Counted from the stretch's first letter, positions 11,986-24,200 are shown. The stretch: 64,000 nt of DNA from Sternotherus odoratus (GCA_032164245.1 JAVMKO010000002.1:61909840-61973839), one strand, 5' to 3'. Notes: generated by a model not told the origin, from the sequence alone. A program made the numbers and translations.

Positions 11986-12464
11986 TATGGGTGAGAATCC
12001 AGGCTGCACTTCTCAGAGGTGGCCTCAGGGAAGGTGGGTTAAGGCGGCTTTAAATCCTCTCTGTGCTCTCCCAATTTTGGGTTCTTCAGGAACTGGGGTC
12101 CGGGGGTGGCGGTTAGGGTAGGGGGGTCTCGAAAGGGGCATCTCGGGAGGGGGAAGTCAGAACAAAGAACAGGGGGGGCTTAGATAGGTGGTGGGGTCCC
12201 AGGGGTGGTGGTTAGGGTGCGGGGATGTCAAGGGGGGCGGTCAGGGAACAAAGAACGGGGGGGGCCTCCAGAGGGGGCAATCAGGGGACAAGGAGCGGGG
12301 GGGATTGGATGGGTCAGGGGGGCAGTCAGGGGGCGGGAAGAGGGTGGGGGTTGGATAAGGGGCGGGGTCAGGCTGTTTAGGGAGGCACCGCCTTTCCTAT
12401 CCAGCCCTCCGCCCAATTTTTAACCCCAATGTGGCCCTCCGGCCAAAAAGTTTGCCCACCCCTG
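11986..12464 (-). mobile_element. hAT-like non-autonomous element with G-rich interior
   Basis: The right end, read inverted, is CAGGGGTGGGCAAACTTTTT, a hAT-type terminus. A similar end is seen at 19134-19167. The left end (TATGGGTGAGAATCC) is only a weak match. The flanking octamers ATATATAC and CTCTATAC agree at 6 of 8 bases. The interior is G-rich with loose repeats of GGGGGCAGTCAGGGG type. The left boundary is uncertain. Confidence 0.5.
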
Positions 12465-12472
12465 CTCTATAC

Positions 12473-13248
12473 TATGAAATATGTGTAATCAGTGAGAACA
12501 CATACCTTTATATATCATATGCAAGGCCCTTCATTTTTGGCTTTAATTTTTTTTTTAATTTCTCAGAATTTATCAGTGTTCATAACAAAAATTAAAACAG
12601 GTGAAATCAGTGCAACATTACTTTCAGTTTTCTAGGTACATGTCGGGATAATAGTGGACAAGAAGACAGAAAAAAAGCAACAACTAGAGAAAAGTAAGGC
12701 TATTGAAAGTAAAGAGTTTAATGCTGTGGTTTATTTAGTGAACTGTTCATTAAGAGTATGTTCATATATGCATGCGCATGGGTGAGTGTGTAGATCTTCT
12801 ACAACATTGCCGTAACAATCTCACATTTACACTTAGACTAATTTATTGTTAATATAAGCACATCTACCTAATGTAATGTAACTTATTGTTCTTTCTGAAT
12901 ATAGTCAGTATTTTCAACGTACTTAAGTGGTCCAAAATTTTGGTGAAAACTGATAAAAATCAAAATATCTAGTGTAAAGCCTGGGAATCTGTAGTAAAAA
13001 ATAAGTCAATAGTGAAAACAAAGGGCCTTAACCATATGAAAGGAGGCCAAATTGCGCTGAAGGCAAGTCTTTTCCCATGCACAGCTCCTTCACACATCAC
13101 ATTCCACAATTCAATCAGTTTATGTGCACAACACATACCTTGACCTTGCAACCCTAAAATACTGGGAAATAGTTTTGTCATCATTTTAACCAAAGGCTCA
13201 TTTGTGAGGGGGTTTGTTTGTTTCCGGTGTAGACCTTATAAAGTGAGT
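12473..13248. other. Intronic sequence, nothing recognised
   Basis: AT-rich DNA with no supported gene or repeat boundary. Confidence 0.4.
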
Positions 13249-13273
13249 TTCCTCAGCAGGGCCGGCGACAGGG

Positions 13274-13345
13274 GGGTACTACGGGTAGAGCTGTACCGGG
13301 CCCCGCACTTTAGGGGGCCCCCGGTACAGCTCTACCCGTAGTCAT
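13274..13345. repeat. Long hairpin inside the hAT-type MITE
   Basis: ACTACGGGTAGAGCTGTACC is followed, after a spacer rich in G and C, by its near-perfect inverse ending TACAGCTCTACCCGTAGT. The stem is about 25 bp. Confidence 0.85.
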
Positions 13346-13494
13346 CCGGCGCGGCTCTCCTCCGGACGAGCGCGCGTGTCCCCGGCTGGAGCAGTGAGCC
13401 CGGCTGGCGGCAGCGGCTCAGTCCGGGGGAGGAAGGGGGGGGGAGGGGGAAGCAGCAAGGGCGGCTCACGCCACTCCCGGGCTTCCTCCCCCAG

Positions 13495-13860
13495 CCGCTG
13501 TCAGCTGGGGGGGGGGAGGAGGGAGCGCCGGCTTGGCTGGGGGGGCCCGCTGGGCTAGGGACACCCCCAGCCGCTGTCGGCTGGGCGGGGGGGGGGGGCG
13601 GCTGGGCTTCCTCCCCCAGGCACTGTCAGCTGGGGGGGGAGTGCGGGCTGGGCTGGGGGGGGGGGCCGGCTGGGCTGGGGGCCCCCCCAGCCGCTGTCGG
13701 CTGGGCTGGGCTGGGCGGGGGCCCGGCTGGGCTGGGGGGGGGCCCGGCTGGGCTGGGGGCCCCCCCAGCCGCTGTCGGCTGGGCTGGGCTGGGCTGGGGG
13801 GGCCCCGCTGGGCTGGGGGGGCCCCCAGCCGCTGTCGGCTGGGCTGGAGGGGGCCCGTCT
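13495..13860. repeat. GC-rich minisatellite (CAGCCGCTGTCGGCTGGGCTG unit family)
   Basis: Imperfect tandem copies of a unit containing CCCCCAGCCGCTGTCGGCTG and GGCTGGGCTGGGGGG run through the right half of the hAT-type element. Unit length is variable, roughly 60 bases. It has no coding meaning. Confidence 0.8.
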
Positions 13861-13929
13861 GGGCTGGGGGGCTCCCAAACTATCAGAGTAGGAGGCCCCC
13901 AAATTTCTGTCGCCGGCCCTGTTCCTCAG

Positions 13930-15908
13930 ACCATTGGAAGGTACACACACAACTCGGAAACAATGTCTCTGCCAAATTTCGAGTTATCTCCTAAAATCTG
14001 TGTATTGGGCCACAGTCTCTTTATCAGGCCACAGAGAAGCAGAGGAAGGAGTAAGTGGTTACAGTGGCAGGATACGGGTTCAGACTCTATAATTACTCCA
14101 AAGACAGTTAGATCCAAAGAGAAAGTAAAAATGAAGTTAGGTACAGCACAGATGTGTATTGGCTTTTTCTCTACCAGAGCAACCACCCCTTGTTCTGAAA
14201 GGGAAAAAAGCAAGCAGTTGTTTCAATTAATAATGATTTTGAGTTCTTAAACAAAAAATAACGTAAAAAAAAAAAAGGGAAGCCTGTGGAGGTAGGAAGT
14301 TGTTTGCTTGTTATCAGCATTATGATAGACACATTATAATGGGAAGAACCAAGAAACAAAACACAAATTTAAAAGGACATTGTTAGCATTTCACAGAGGA
14401 TGAGGGGAAAGGAGGGAAGGAAGGTAGGTACATAACACTTGTAGGGTTATTGAAGAAGTTCCATTTTTTTCAAATTGGAGGAAAGAAAGGAAGGAGAGAA
14501 AAGTAATAGGTTCTGAATATAACTGACTCAACAATGACTTCTTACAGCAAATTAGCAGATTTCCATTGTCTTATTTTTTTTATTTTAATGATGCAACAAA
14601 ATATTTGCTGAGTATGCTGCAACAACCAGAAGATCCTTCTGCAAAACAAACATGACAATGAAAAACTGCTAAAATAAAAGACTCACTTAGCACTCGCATG
14701 CTCTTCCTGTTCATCCTGGCTCACTTTTCACTTCTAAGCATAAAAAGAAATATCATCCATTTCTAAACTATGTCTGGGAGCACAGACCCAGAGATCATGA
14801 ACAAAACACTGAAGCTCTTTATTATATCAATAAAAATGTTATGTGACCTGTACTTAAACACAAGCCGAGATGTTTTTAACTGCAGATTGTATCTATCATG
14901 TGAAGAAGACGTGTAAATATCATTTCTGACATTCTCCTTGGGGGTTATGCCCTCCTCTCAGAAGAGCAGCACAAATTTCATAGCATACTGAAAGCTGTCA
15001 AGACAGTATGTTCTTTTTGACTTCAGTGTACTGCATATTCTTGTATAGAATGTGTGACACATGAAATGAAAAACCTGTGAAGCAAGGGTGTTTTCTACAT
15101 TAAACACTTATTGCTGCCTCAAATGTCTTTTTATTATCTAAGGCAACTGAAACTCGTGGCCACAGCAGTTACATATGATAACTCAAGGTTTACATATAGC
15201 ATAATTTATTTCTTACATTACAGCATTTGCTATCATTTGGAGCTTTTATTCAGTGCCATAAGTTGGACTTTCACTATTATACAGATAAACGTCAAATATG
15301 AGTGTAAAGAGACACAATGACTACTAGGCACCAATCTTTTTACTGTGCAGGGGTAATGAAATGGTGTTACCAAAGTTGTTTTCATTGTTGTATGAATAAA
15401 GAGGACAGAACTGTGCTTAACTGTCCTAAATGAGGGCGTCAGCCTCAGCTAAAACCTCGAATGCCAGAGCTCTATGAAAATAAGAGGGGTGGTGACAGGT
15501 GTCCCAGCCAAGAGGTGCACACTCTCTCTAAGGGTTCCTGATCTGGTTTCAGCTGTTCCTCCCCACTGTTGAAAGAAAGATAAATAGGCTTCATTAGGAG
15601 TTGCTGTTATGTCAAAGTCCTCCCTCAAAAGAGCTGAAATTACTTGAGATGGGGCAGTGTTTTTGCTCAGCCTGCAAACAGCTGAAAACTACCAAAAGAC
15701 TGATGTGCAGCGATCACAGCAGAGAGACAGGTGGCAGCAGAAGGTGACTGGGGGCCAGCGGAGAGGAACCACAGCCGGAGAGGAGCAGCAGCGGATGGGG
15801 CAGCCAGCAGGAGCAAGCGCAGCAAGATGCCTTCTTCCCTGGATGGGAGGTGAACTCACACAGATGCACCTCTGAACCCTGGGTCCTCACTGATCAAGGA
15901 CAATCATA
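13930..15908. other. Intronic sequence; GA-rich stretch at 15640-15860
   Basis: Mostly AT-rich with no supported gene. A GA/CAG-rich segment near 15710-15830 carries a 72-codon ORF rich in Gln, Arg and Gly; it has no recognisable domain and lies directly beside a transposon, so I do not call it a gene. Confidence 0.35.
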
Positions 15909-16574
15909 TGGTTAGACTGGCGCTTTGCAGCGCTAAAACCCTCCATTAGCGTTATAATTATCTGACCCTACACACTTGAAAGGCACATTTTGCGCATTTA
16001 CTCACTGTTTAAAGCGCTAGTGTTAAACCTCATTTTCGAGAGGCAGAAGGCTTTTAGCGCTACCGTTGTAGTGCAAGGTTGGGAATGTGCACACCCATGG
16101 GATCTCCTGCATGCCTCCAAGCCATGTAAGGCCATCAACAAGCCATTAAAGGCAATCAACATGCCATTTAAGGCAAATGACGGGAAGTGTTGTTTTGTAG
16201 AGGGGATGAAAAAAGCGGAAGTACCTTTGCAGTTTCTCTCTAACAACTCACACAGCAAATAACCAGTGAAAATGCTTGCGGACGGAGCTGTGTGTCTTAA
16301 ATACAGATCCTGTCAGCTTTCGCTAAGGAAAACTCACTGACAGCCTGATCTCTCCCTGCGAACAACTTCCCAGTTCCCCCTCACCCCCCTCCTTTGCAAA
16401 GCAGGTTGCACCCAGCTGAATGCTGGGATACCTGCCCTATCCCGCTACTGTCACTGCCGCCAGAAGCGCTACAAATGTATCCATTCTTTAGCGCTACAGG
16501 GTTTCAATCTGCACAGGCTCTAGCCCAATACCTATTGCGCTAATTGGGAAGCGCTATAATCTCTAGTCTAGCCA
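15909..16574. mobile_element. DNA transposon remnant with TGG[T/C]TAGACT termini
   Basis: The left end TGGTTAGACTGG and inverted right end TGGCTAGACTAG match, and the copy is flanked by TA on both sides. Several AGCGCTA or TAGCGCT motifs recur near both ends. The interior has no transposase. A Tc1/mariner-like TA target is suggested, but the family is not identified. Confidence 0.55.
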
Positions 16575-18552
16575 TACTGAGGAGGGTATGGTGAAGGAGT
16601 AGAAAGGGGTACAGTAAAGGAATTTTTGGTATTAGAACTCAAGAACATGAGGTGGAAGGCACTGCCCCCACAGACTCTGGGGTGGGTGTCTCACCCACAG
16701 TTTTATGACTATGGATCCCACTTGTGGCATTTTCCCCAATTAATGTTGGGTGACCTCCCTCCTTTCATTGAAAGTTTTTTTCTACACTCAGTCTCTGTGC
16801 TTGCGAGTGGGGAAGTGCTGCCTCTCTGAAGCACCCAAGGGAGTGTATAATTTTCCCAGGTTACTGGGCGAGAGCTCAAGCCAGTTCTGTGTTGTATTGT
16901 TGAAAAGGAACCCCTAGATAGTGAACCCAGCCCTAGTGGCTGCCAGCTCCACCTGGCAGAAGGGTTACACTTGAAACATATTTTTAATTTCTCCAGTCTC
17001 CTCTCCTTTTTCCAAACTGACATAACATCCCCCTTCACCCTTCTCCTCCCTTCCGCACACACAGCTTTCACAGACTTCAGCTTCCCTCTTCCAAAATGAC
17101 ATGATGATATGTGATATCTGAGCATCCCAGGAATGTGCTGCCCTGAAGACTGTGATATAGAAGGATTATAAAGAAATGGTGAGAGTTATTTTAACAACAG
17201 ATTACTGCCACTATCATTAGCTAAGTAGTTGTGGCAACGATGATAGCAGGACCATTTAGTCTTCTATTGATCTGTTTTTGGGTGCGACTACAGTGGATGC
17301 CCCTCACATTATGTTGTCAGGAGATGCTAAGATGATTTGGATAGGAGTCACTGCATGAGGGAGGTGAGCCAAGTTGTTCAATAAGATCAAAAATAAAAAA
17401 GATTTTCAGCAAAAGAAGGTGAAGTTGCATAAAACATAAAGCAGTACTATAATTTGGAATGAAGGCAATATGCATCAGTGTGACTTCTCAAGCAAACCAA
17501 AATACTGCAGCAGCTGACAGAACAGCAAATGAAATAATGCAATTTGGAGAGAGAAGAAATCCAGACAAAAATAAGTGACAAAAGGAGGACAAAATACCAG
17601 AGAATTCTCCATCTTAAGACACAAAAATAACAATACTTCAAAGAAGCGGACGCTGTGGTGGCAGGTTTGTATTAACGATGGGATAACCATACCAGAGAAA
17701 TAGGACTGCGAAGTCTGATGTTACTAGAAAGAACACTTGGGATCTGAGGGGATAGGTTAAGTTACTGACTGTAAAACGAGTAGATGTTCTTGTTAAATTG
17801 ATACACGTTGTACCAATTTTTCCTGGAAAGCTGGACCACTCTCATGCATTTTATACATTCAGGGAACATGCAGTGCCTCTCCAAAGTTGAAAAGGACCAA
17901 GGAGCAACAGATTGTACTATAAGTAACTGGAATCAAATGATTCAGCTGATACATGTTTACCCAAGTCAGGTAACATCAATCTAAGTGGACACTAGCATAG
18001 TCATTGCTCTTAGCCAAGTGTTTACCAACAGGTGTCTAGGAATAATGTAGGGCCTATATTGCTTATCACACTATAGCAGTAAATGGCAGAGCACAACCAA
18101 AGATGAAACAGCGCCCTCCTGAAGTTGGGTAGTGAATAGCATGATGGGGTTAATCTCACAGATCATTAAATTTTGATTTTTGGGAGAAATACTGAGATGA
18201 GTGGTCATGTGCAATTTTGTTGGGAAGCTCATCATACCCCATATCTCAGAAAATATTTCAGCAAAAATGGGGGGAAGATAATAGTTTCCCTATAGCATAA
18301 TGCAAGTTATTCTCTGAGGAAGAGAGCCAAATTATAGTCAGCAATAATTATGTAGGTTGAGGCACTTAGACTAGTTCCAGAAAGGTTTTGCTGAGACAGT
18401 CACAGCAGAGGAAACATGAAGTTACTCCTAGGGCAACAGTAAGGTGTACTATATAGAAGGAGGAAAATCCAACATAGTGGGATGAAAGAAGGCTATCCTT
18501 TAAATATCTTCTTCTTTAACATTTTGGGGAATAACTCTGTAACTGAGAATCA
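16575..18552. other. Intronic sequence, nothing recognised
   Basis: The longest ORF here (138 codons, minus, 16709-17125) has no recognisable motif and no splice context. The remainder is AT-rich. Confidence 0.4.
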
Positions 18553-18786
18553 GAGAGGTATCCATGTTAGTCTGGAATTGCAGAAGTGACAAAGAGTCCT
18601 GTGGCACCTTAAAGACTAACTAAAGTACTGAAGCATAAGCTTTCGTGGGCGAATACCCACTTCGTCGGAAGCATGCAGTCTGCTAACAGTCGGCATGCAT
18701 CCGACGACGTGGGTATTAGCCCACAAAAGCTTATGCTTCAGTACTTTAGTTAGTCTTTAAGGTGCCACAGGACTCTTTGTCACTTC
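18553..18786. repeat. Fold-back unit 1 with hammerhead-ribozyme-like arms
   Basis: A roughly 110-base sequence (ACAAAGAGTCCTGTGGCACC ... CCCACTTCGTCGG) is followed after a short spacer by its reverse complement (CCGACGACGTGGGTATTAGC ... GGACTCTTTGTCACTTC). Each arm, read outward from the centre, carries CCGACGA, a 5-bp GTGGG/CCCAC stem, then GAAA (AAAA in the right arm) and a GC-TTAT-GC mini-hairpin. This resembles the CUGANGA-stem II-GAAA-stem III core of a type I hammerhead such as those described in Penelope-like elements. The match is imperfect: C replaces U at the CUGA step, and there is one extra A before stem II. Confidence 0.6.
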
Positions 18787-19002
18787 TCAGAGAGGTAGTC
18801 GTATTAGTCTGGAATAGCAGAGGTAACAAAGTCCTGTGGCACCTTAAAGACTAACTATAAAGTTTTGAAGCATAAGCTTTCGTGGGCTAATACCCACTTT
18901 GTCGACGAAGTGGGTATTAGCCCACGAAAGCTTACGCTTCAAAACTTTATAGTTAGTCTTTAAGGTGCCACAGGACTTTGTTACCTTTGTCACTTCTGTA
19001 AC
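18787..19002. repeat. Fold-back unit 2 with hammerhead-ribozyme-like arms
   Basis: A second inverted duplication of the same family directly follows unit 1. The two arms meet almost without spacer at CCCACTTTGTCGACGAAGTGGG. Both arms keep GTGGG/CCCAC and GAAAGC, and the outer parts again read AAAGTCCTGTGGCACCTTAA and its complement. The centre is palindromic enough to extrude as a cruciform. Confidence 0.6.
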
Positions 19003-19133
19003 TGAGCAGTTTTGTATTCAATAATTCTATGTCCTATGCATTTCAAGCCTCTTCCCACTCCCAATCCCACCCCTCACACAGGTACTAGGAAGTCTGTGCT
19101 AGACTGAGACACTGAAAGGTTGTACTAAAAGGC

Positions 19134-19167
19134 ATGTGGCCCGTGGGCCGTAGTTTGCCCACCCCTG
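19134..19167 (-). mobile_element. hAT terminus relic
   Basis: Read inverted, the segment begins CAGGGGTGGGCAAACTACGG, the same type of end as at 12464. No partner end or target duplication was found, so it is a truncated remnant. Confidence 0.45.
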
Positions 19168-19489
19168 ACTTAGTCTCAACAATACTGCAGCTGATAAGTT
19201 GGGCATAGTTTATAGACCCACAGCACATAAGTCAAACTTATCTCAAGTTTAAAAGACAGTCACATCTATTCCCCTGTTTAATTACTGTTTCACAGATCTT
19301 TCTATGATGCTGTAGAGAGACACGGTCCATCCCTTACTAGATCAATAACAGAAAATTTGCAATGAGCTTAAGTGAAAGCCACAAAACCCGTGTGTTTGTC
19401 GTCTCCCATTTTGCTGCTTTATGCTGTTTTGGATGAGCAGCTGCATTAAAGTTTCGAATACTTGTTACTGAGGCATTATTAATACCTAG

Positions 19490-19680
19490 CTCTTATCAGT
19501 AGCTCTAAGAGCATTTTATAAGCTCAGTATCATTATCCCAGGTTTGAAAACTGAGGCATAAAGAGGTGAAGTCACTTGTCCAAAAATCACCCAGCAGGCC
19601 AGAGGCAGAGCTGGGAACAGAACTAAAGTCTCCTGAGTCTGCATCCAGTACTCTAACCCACTGAGCCCCAGAGCTTTTCA
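19490..19680 (-). mobile_element. MIR-like tRNA-derived SINE, antisense
   Basis: The plus strand contains AAACTGAGGCATAAAGAGGT, AAGTCACTTGTCC and CAGAGCTGGGAACAGAACT, which are the complement of the MIR core (cf. CTCTGTGCCTCAGTTT). It is an old copy of a widespread amniote SINE family. Confidence 0.75.
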
Positions 19681-20279
19681 TTACTGAAAAATTAAATTAT
19701 CTCCAGTTTTGCAAATATATACATCTCAAATATTTTTCCTACACACTGAGGTGGAGACACTTTAGAATACCAGAACTGAAAATATTTTAAAAATCTAATT
19801 TACTTCGACATTTATTGCTGTGTTTACTTATTACTTTTTATTCAGCTTAGATAAGAAGACAGTCCGATCAGTTTGTTATTTACATAAAACAAAACCTTAA
19901 CTTGGGGTTTGATGTGCAGGATTCTAAAGTTTTAGTCCAGGACATTTCTGTAGTATTTGACAGCATCTTGTTTAGAGGTCAGCAATAGAGTCACAAAGTA
20001 AGTTTGAAACAAAAGGCAGATATCAGTTAATAACAGGCACAACTAAATATATTCTGTTGCCTGAATATTGTTCTATTTAAAAATGCAGAGGGGCGATCAT
20101 ATAATTCCCTGATCGCCACACAAGGTATTTTTATGGTGGCCCTACAGAGGACAGTAAACCTATGTTTGTGATCAAAATCACCTGATTAATGTTGAATATC
20201 AAAAGACTCAAGCCTGAAAGGTTGCCAGAATACTACAGGTACAATGATAGGCAAACTGATTAGAAGAAATTTAGCATAA

Positions 20280-21272
20280 TCTATATATATATAAAAGTCA
20301 AATGGTGTATGCGTGTATGTATGCGTGTATGTATGTGCACTTACTCCTTCCACACCGTTTGAGCTAGAGACTTGAAATTTGGTACAGTTATAGGTCTTAG
20401 GGTCCTAATCAGGGTAAGAGTCGAAAATTTTTCAAATCTCACCTCTGACCCCCCCCAGGGGTGAAATTCTTTAAAGCCCATTCACATCAGCTGGGCAGCT
20501 GCTGTTCTCTGTGACATAGTTATGATGTCATAATACCTCCTCCAACGGACCCTGCATTCGCTCAGCTCTCTGCCCCCTCCCCCCTCCAACGGACCCTGCA
20601 CTCGCTCAGCTCTCTGCCCCCTCCCCACCTCCGACGGACCCGAGTTGGGTTTGGTCGGAGGGTAAGTGAGGTAGGGGTGTCGGGTTTGGTCGGGGGATGA
20701 GGTGGGGGTGTCGGGTTTGATCGGGGGGGTAAGTGAGCCTGGGGTGTTGGGTTTGCTCTGGGGGGGCGGGAAGGTGTTGGGGTGGGTGAGGGGTGAGGTG
20801 TGGGTGTTGGGGTTGGTCAGGGGGTGTTGGGTTTGGTGGGGGGGGTAAGGTGGAGGTGTTGGGTTTGGTTGGGGGGGTGAGGAGGGGGGTCAGGGTTGGT
20901 CGAGGGGTAAGTGAGGTGTGGGTGTTGGGTTTGTGGTGGTAGGTAGGGGTGTCAGGTTTGGCTGGGGGGGAAAGTGAGGTGGGTGTCTCAGGTTTGGTCT
21001 GCGGGGGGTGAGGTGTGGGTGTTGGTCAGGGGGTGTTGGGGTTGGTAGGGGGGTGACGTAGGGGTGTTGGGTTTGGGTGGGGGGTGAAAATGTGAGTCGG
21101 GGTTGGTCAAGGGGTAAGTGAGGTGGGGGTGTTGGGTTTGGTCGGGGGGTGAGGTGGGGGTATCAGGTTTGCTCTCTGCCCCCTCCCCCCTCCAATGGAC
21201 CCCGCACTCGCTCAGCTCTCTGCCCCCTCCCCACCTCCGACAGACCCGAGCAACGCCGGGTATTTTCGCTAG
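20280..21272 (+). mobile_element. Non-autonomous Helitron, sense copy, with expanded minisatellite
   Basis: It starts TCTATATATATATAAAAG after an A and ends with the hairpin CCCGAGCAACGCCGGG, then TATTTTCG and CTAG followed by T. This fits insertion between A and T. The first 180 bases match the antisense copy at 556-1202. The interior has two tandem CTCGCTCAGCTCTCTGCCCC units and then a long G-rich minisatellite. The segment CCCCACCTCCGACRGACCC occurs on both sides of the minisatellite, which suggests the array grew within a duplicated tail. No Rep/helicase is encoded. Confidence 0.8.
20642..21175 (+). repeat. G-rich minisatellite (GGTGTTGGGTTTGGTCGGGG family)
   Basis: Around 15 irregular tandem units of roughly 30-40 bases, built on GTGAGGTGGGGGTGTTGGGT and TTTGGTCGGGGGG. 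The many closely spaced G runs make quadruplex formation plausible. It lies wholly inside the Helitron. Confidence 0.85.
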
Positions 21273-24200
21273 TATTAAATATTCATCAGTCAACACCATA
21301 CACACACACATGCTGACAGCACATTTTAGTAATAATTAGCCAGTCTATGGTGACTTTTCCAAATAAATGTTCAGTTTATGAAGGACTCTGTGGAACAACA
21401 TACACATCAGAGACCGTCCTAAATTGCTAAATATGTTTGGCTCAGCAGAACAAGAGGAAAGAAAAGATTACAAAGATGGATTTTGAAGTTAGGTTTTAAA
21501 GTTGCCAGACATCAGCAAAATGAATTTTTTGAGGGACACTATCACTAAAACTTTTCCATGTCTCTGGCCTGCACAAGCAGAAAACAACAGGTAGCAGTTT
21601 TTGTTCAGAAAGAATCTGTATTGGCAATTTGACAACTCCTTCTGAAGTGACAGCTAAAAATAAAATATGAGATGGGGGCAGCAAAAGTGCTGAAGCTTTT
21701 AAATTGAACCCATCATAACATTAATCTCATGTGTCGTCTTTCACCATTTGAGCTAAAGTCCCCAACTCTTCAAATCTAAGGACTAAGGAAACTTAGGTAC
21801 TGTGCTAGATTCAGCAACAAATAAATCATTACTGTAATTTTACACCTGAAAAAGGCATTTTGATCTGGGACAGCAGTAAAAACCTTTTTTGCACAAACTC
21901 TTTACGACACCTTTACAACAATCCAATTAGTGGGAAAATAGAGAAGGGTAAGTATTTTAGCAAAACCACCTGCTTTCCACATTCTGAAAATAGATTAGAA
22001 AAACACAGCAAACCTCAAAAGTGTCTCTCATAATGAAACCACCAGCAAGTATCTCAATCTAAGTAACACTGCCTTGCCCTAGTGCTAAAAATAAAACAGT
22101 ACATTACAGCAACATTTTTTGCTTGCTTCAGCCAAGAACTCAAAAGCCTCCCTAAACCCTGCCTTAGTTGGTTCATTTGATTGTACACTGAGTCAGCATT
22201 TCTCAACATTTCTGGAAATTCCTCAGAATATAATCCACCCCTGCAACAGGAAACAGCCTATCCATTCCAGTGTACAACAGGAAGCTCTCACACATTCACA
22301 GGCCTCACCTGAACTGTATAAATATTATTAATTGCAATGTACTGTGGCTATCAAATATGTTCCCCTTTATCATCATAAACTCAGTAACTCTCATCTGCAG
22401 GTATATAGCATTCTGGACAATGATTATCATAAGTAAATCAATTAGCTGAAACGCACTACCTTATACTCGAATCACTACACATTCATCATAGATATATCAA
22501 ACCTTTATTGTATTTACTCTGTTTAGAACTATCAACACATTCCTGCTATTATATGAGATTTAATTGAACCTAAGAATCTGCAGCTTCTATATAATTATTA
22601 GCTGAAATAACCCTTCATGTGCCTTCCTCCCAGTGGATCAGCGCAACAATGTATCCTTAGACCTAGCCATGGTCCTTGCCATGTGGCATGAGGTTTACCA
22701 ACATGCCACGTCTCTTGCCACTCAGGGATCCCAGCAAGGCTCTGAACGTTCCATCCAAATTTTTTTCCATATACAGATCCACGGGTAGCAGCAAAACTAC
22801 AATGGTTTTGCCATCGGGGCAGGATATGGCCCATAAATGTAAAATCAGTCTCCAGCCCTAATAGACAGGTAGTGGGATTATCCATGGAGCCAGGGGGAAA
22901 GAATCCTTCCACACCCAAAGCCACAAACTAACGGTGGAGTCACTATACAGCTACTACCACAAAGGATCTAGAGCTTGCCCCAGCCCATCAGCTCCTGAAA
23001 AATCTCTCTGCTACACAGCAGTTTAAACACCATGCAAATCAAGGTTCAGTGAGGGGCAATGGGCACGCTTCCTGGGAAGAGTCACCAAATCCTACCCATT
23101 CCTACATACACCAGAATCTGATCCGTTTTGCTGCAAACGTGACCCCATGCACCCACTGAAAGTGAGGGCAGGACTTATCTCTTAGCAATTTACTACATTA
23201 ACTATTTGCATCCAAGCAATGGGTACACATTGAATACAAGTGGCAAAAATATTCCTGAAAAACCATGAACTTACTATACCTCTTGTTCTACATGTAGACA
23301 TTTCGAAAGTACATTCCACAATTAGTGTAATTTCTACTTTACTGATGTCAACATTAAGAATCTGCTATTGTTTTGCTTCAAATATATAACTTAGCAGTGA
23401 TATTAAACACAGGGTACGTGAAAAGGGAATCATTTTGCAAACAACAGTTATACACTCCAAACCCTTCAATTTACACCAAGTATATTTTTCCAACTAGCAC
23501 AAGGTAAGAAATTCACTGGATTAAAGACTGTATTCTTCAAAATTAAACTAAATTTTATTTCTGAAGAATAAAAACAGTAATAAAAGCATAAGACAAACAC
23601 ATATTGTTTCTTTATATATATATGTATGTATGTCTCTTTTCCCCCTAGGGTCATTTCTGATAACATTTTATAAAAGAAGCTGTTTAAATCCCAGCGACAA
23701 AAATCTGTTTTTCTCAACTGTTTTTAAATACAGAGCAATGAGATTAAAGTGCAACAGATAGACAAATACTTCAACCATCACAGCCATTAATAGATGCATA
23801 TAACATTCGTGCAGTTTTCAAAAGCAAAACATCTGGTTCTAATCTCAGATCTGGCTTATAACACGAGTTCCGCCTCCACAATACTTTTATTATAAACTGT
23901 TCTTTTCCTCCTCTTTTTTGGAAGCGGCTGTTCCTTCCTTCTTGCTGGAAGCCACCTGACCATTGCCAGGAAGAGGAATGCAAAACATTCCCAGGAGCAG
24001 CTCCTGACGTCAGTGCAACATTCCACCTCCCAGCGGTCAAGACTGTCTGGAAATTCCAGTCTCCAGCAGAACTCATTTAATGTGATAACAGCTGTAGCCT
24101 GCACTGAATCACATTAAAAACTCCTTCATGTTAAAGCAATAGACAGTGATATTATCTGCTTAAAAAACAAGGATAGACCTGAACTGCTTGCTCTGAAGTT

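Larger units (their letters stand above)
13257..13921. mobile_element. hAT-type MITE with perfect TIRs and 8-bp target duplication
   Basis: The ends CAGGGCCGGCGACAG and CTGTCGCCGGCCCTG are perfect 15-bp inverted repeats. The element is flanked on both sides by the identical octamer TTCCTCAG (13249-13256 and 13922-13929), the diagnostic hAT target duplication. The 665-bp interior holds a strong hairpin near the left end and a G/C-rich minisatellite. No transposase is encoded. ORFs read through the minisatellite but are low-complexity Gly/Trp/Ala or Pro/Ala repeats and are rejected as genes. Confidence 0.9.

Noticed and set aside
13376..13994. ORFs of 60-153 codons in the hAT minisatellite
   Set aside because: Translation is simple-sequence Gly/Trp/Ala or Pro/Ala dictated by the tandem repeat.
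20988..21311. 107-codon ORF in the Helitron minisatellite
   Set aside because: Pro/Thr/His repeats from the G-rich array, with no conserved protein feature.
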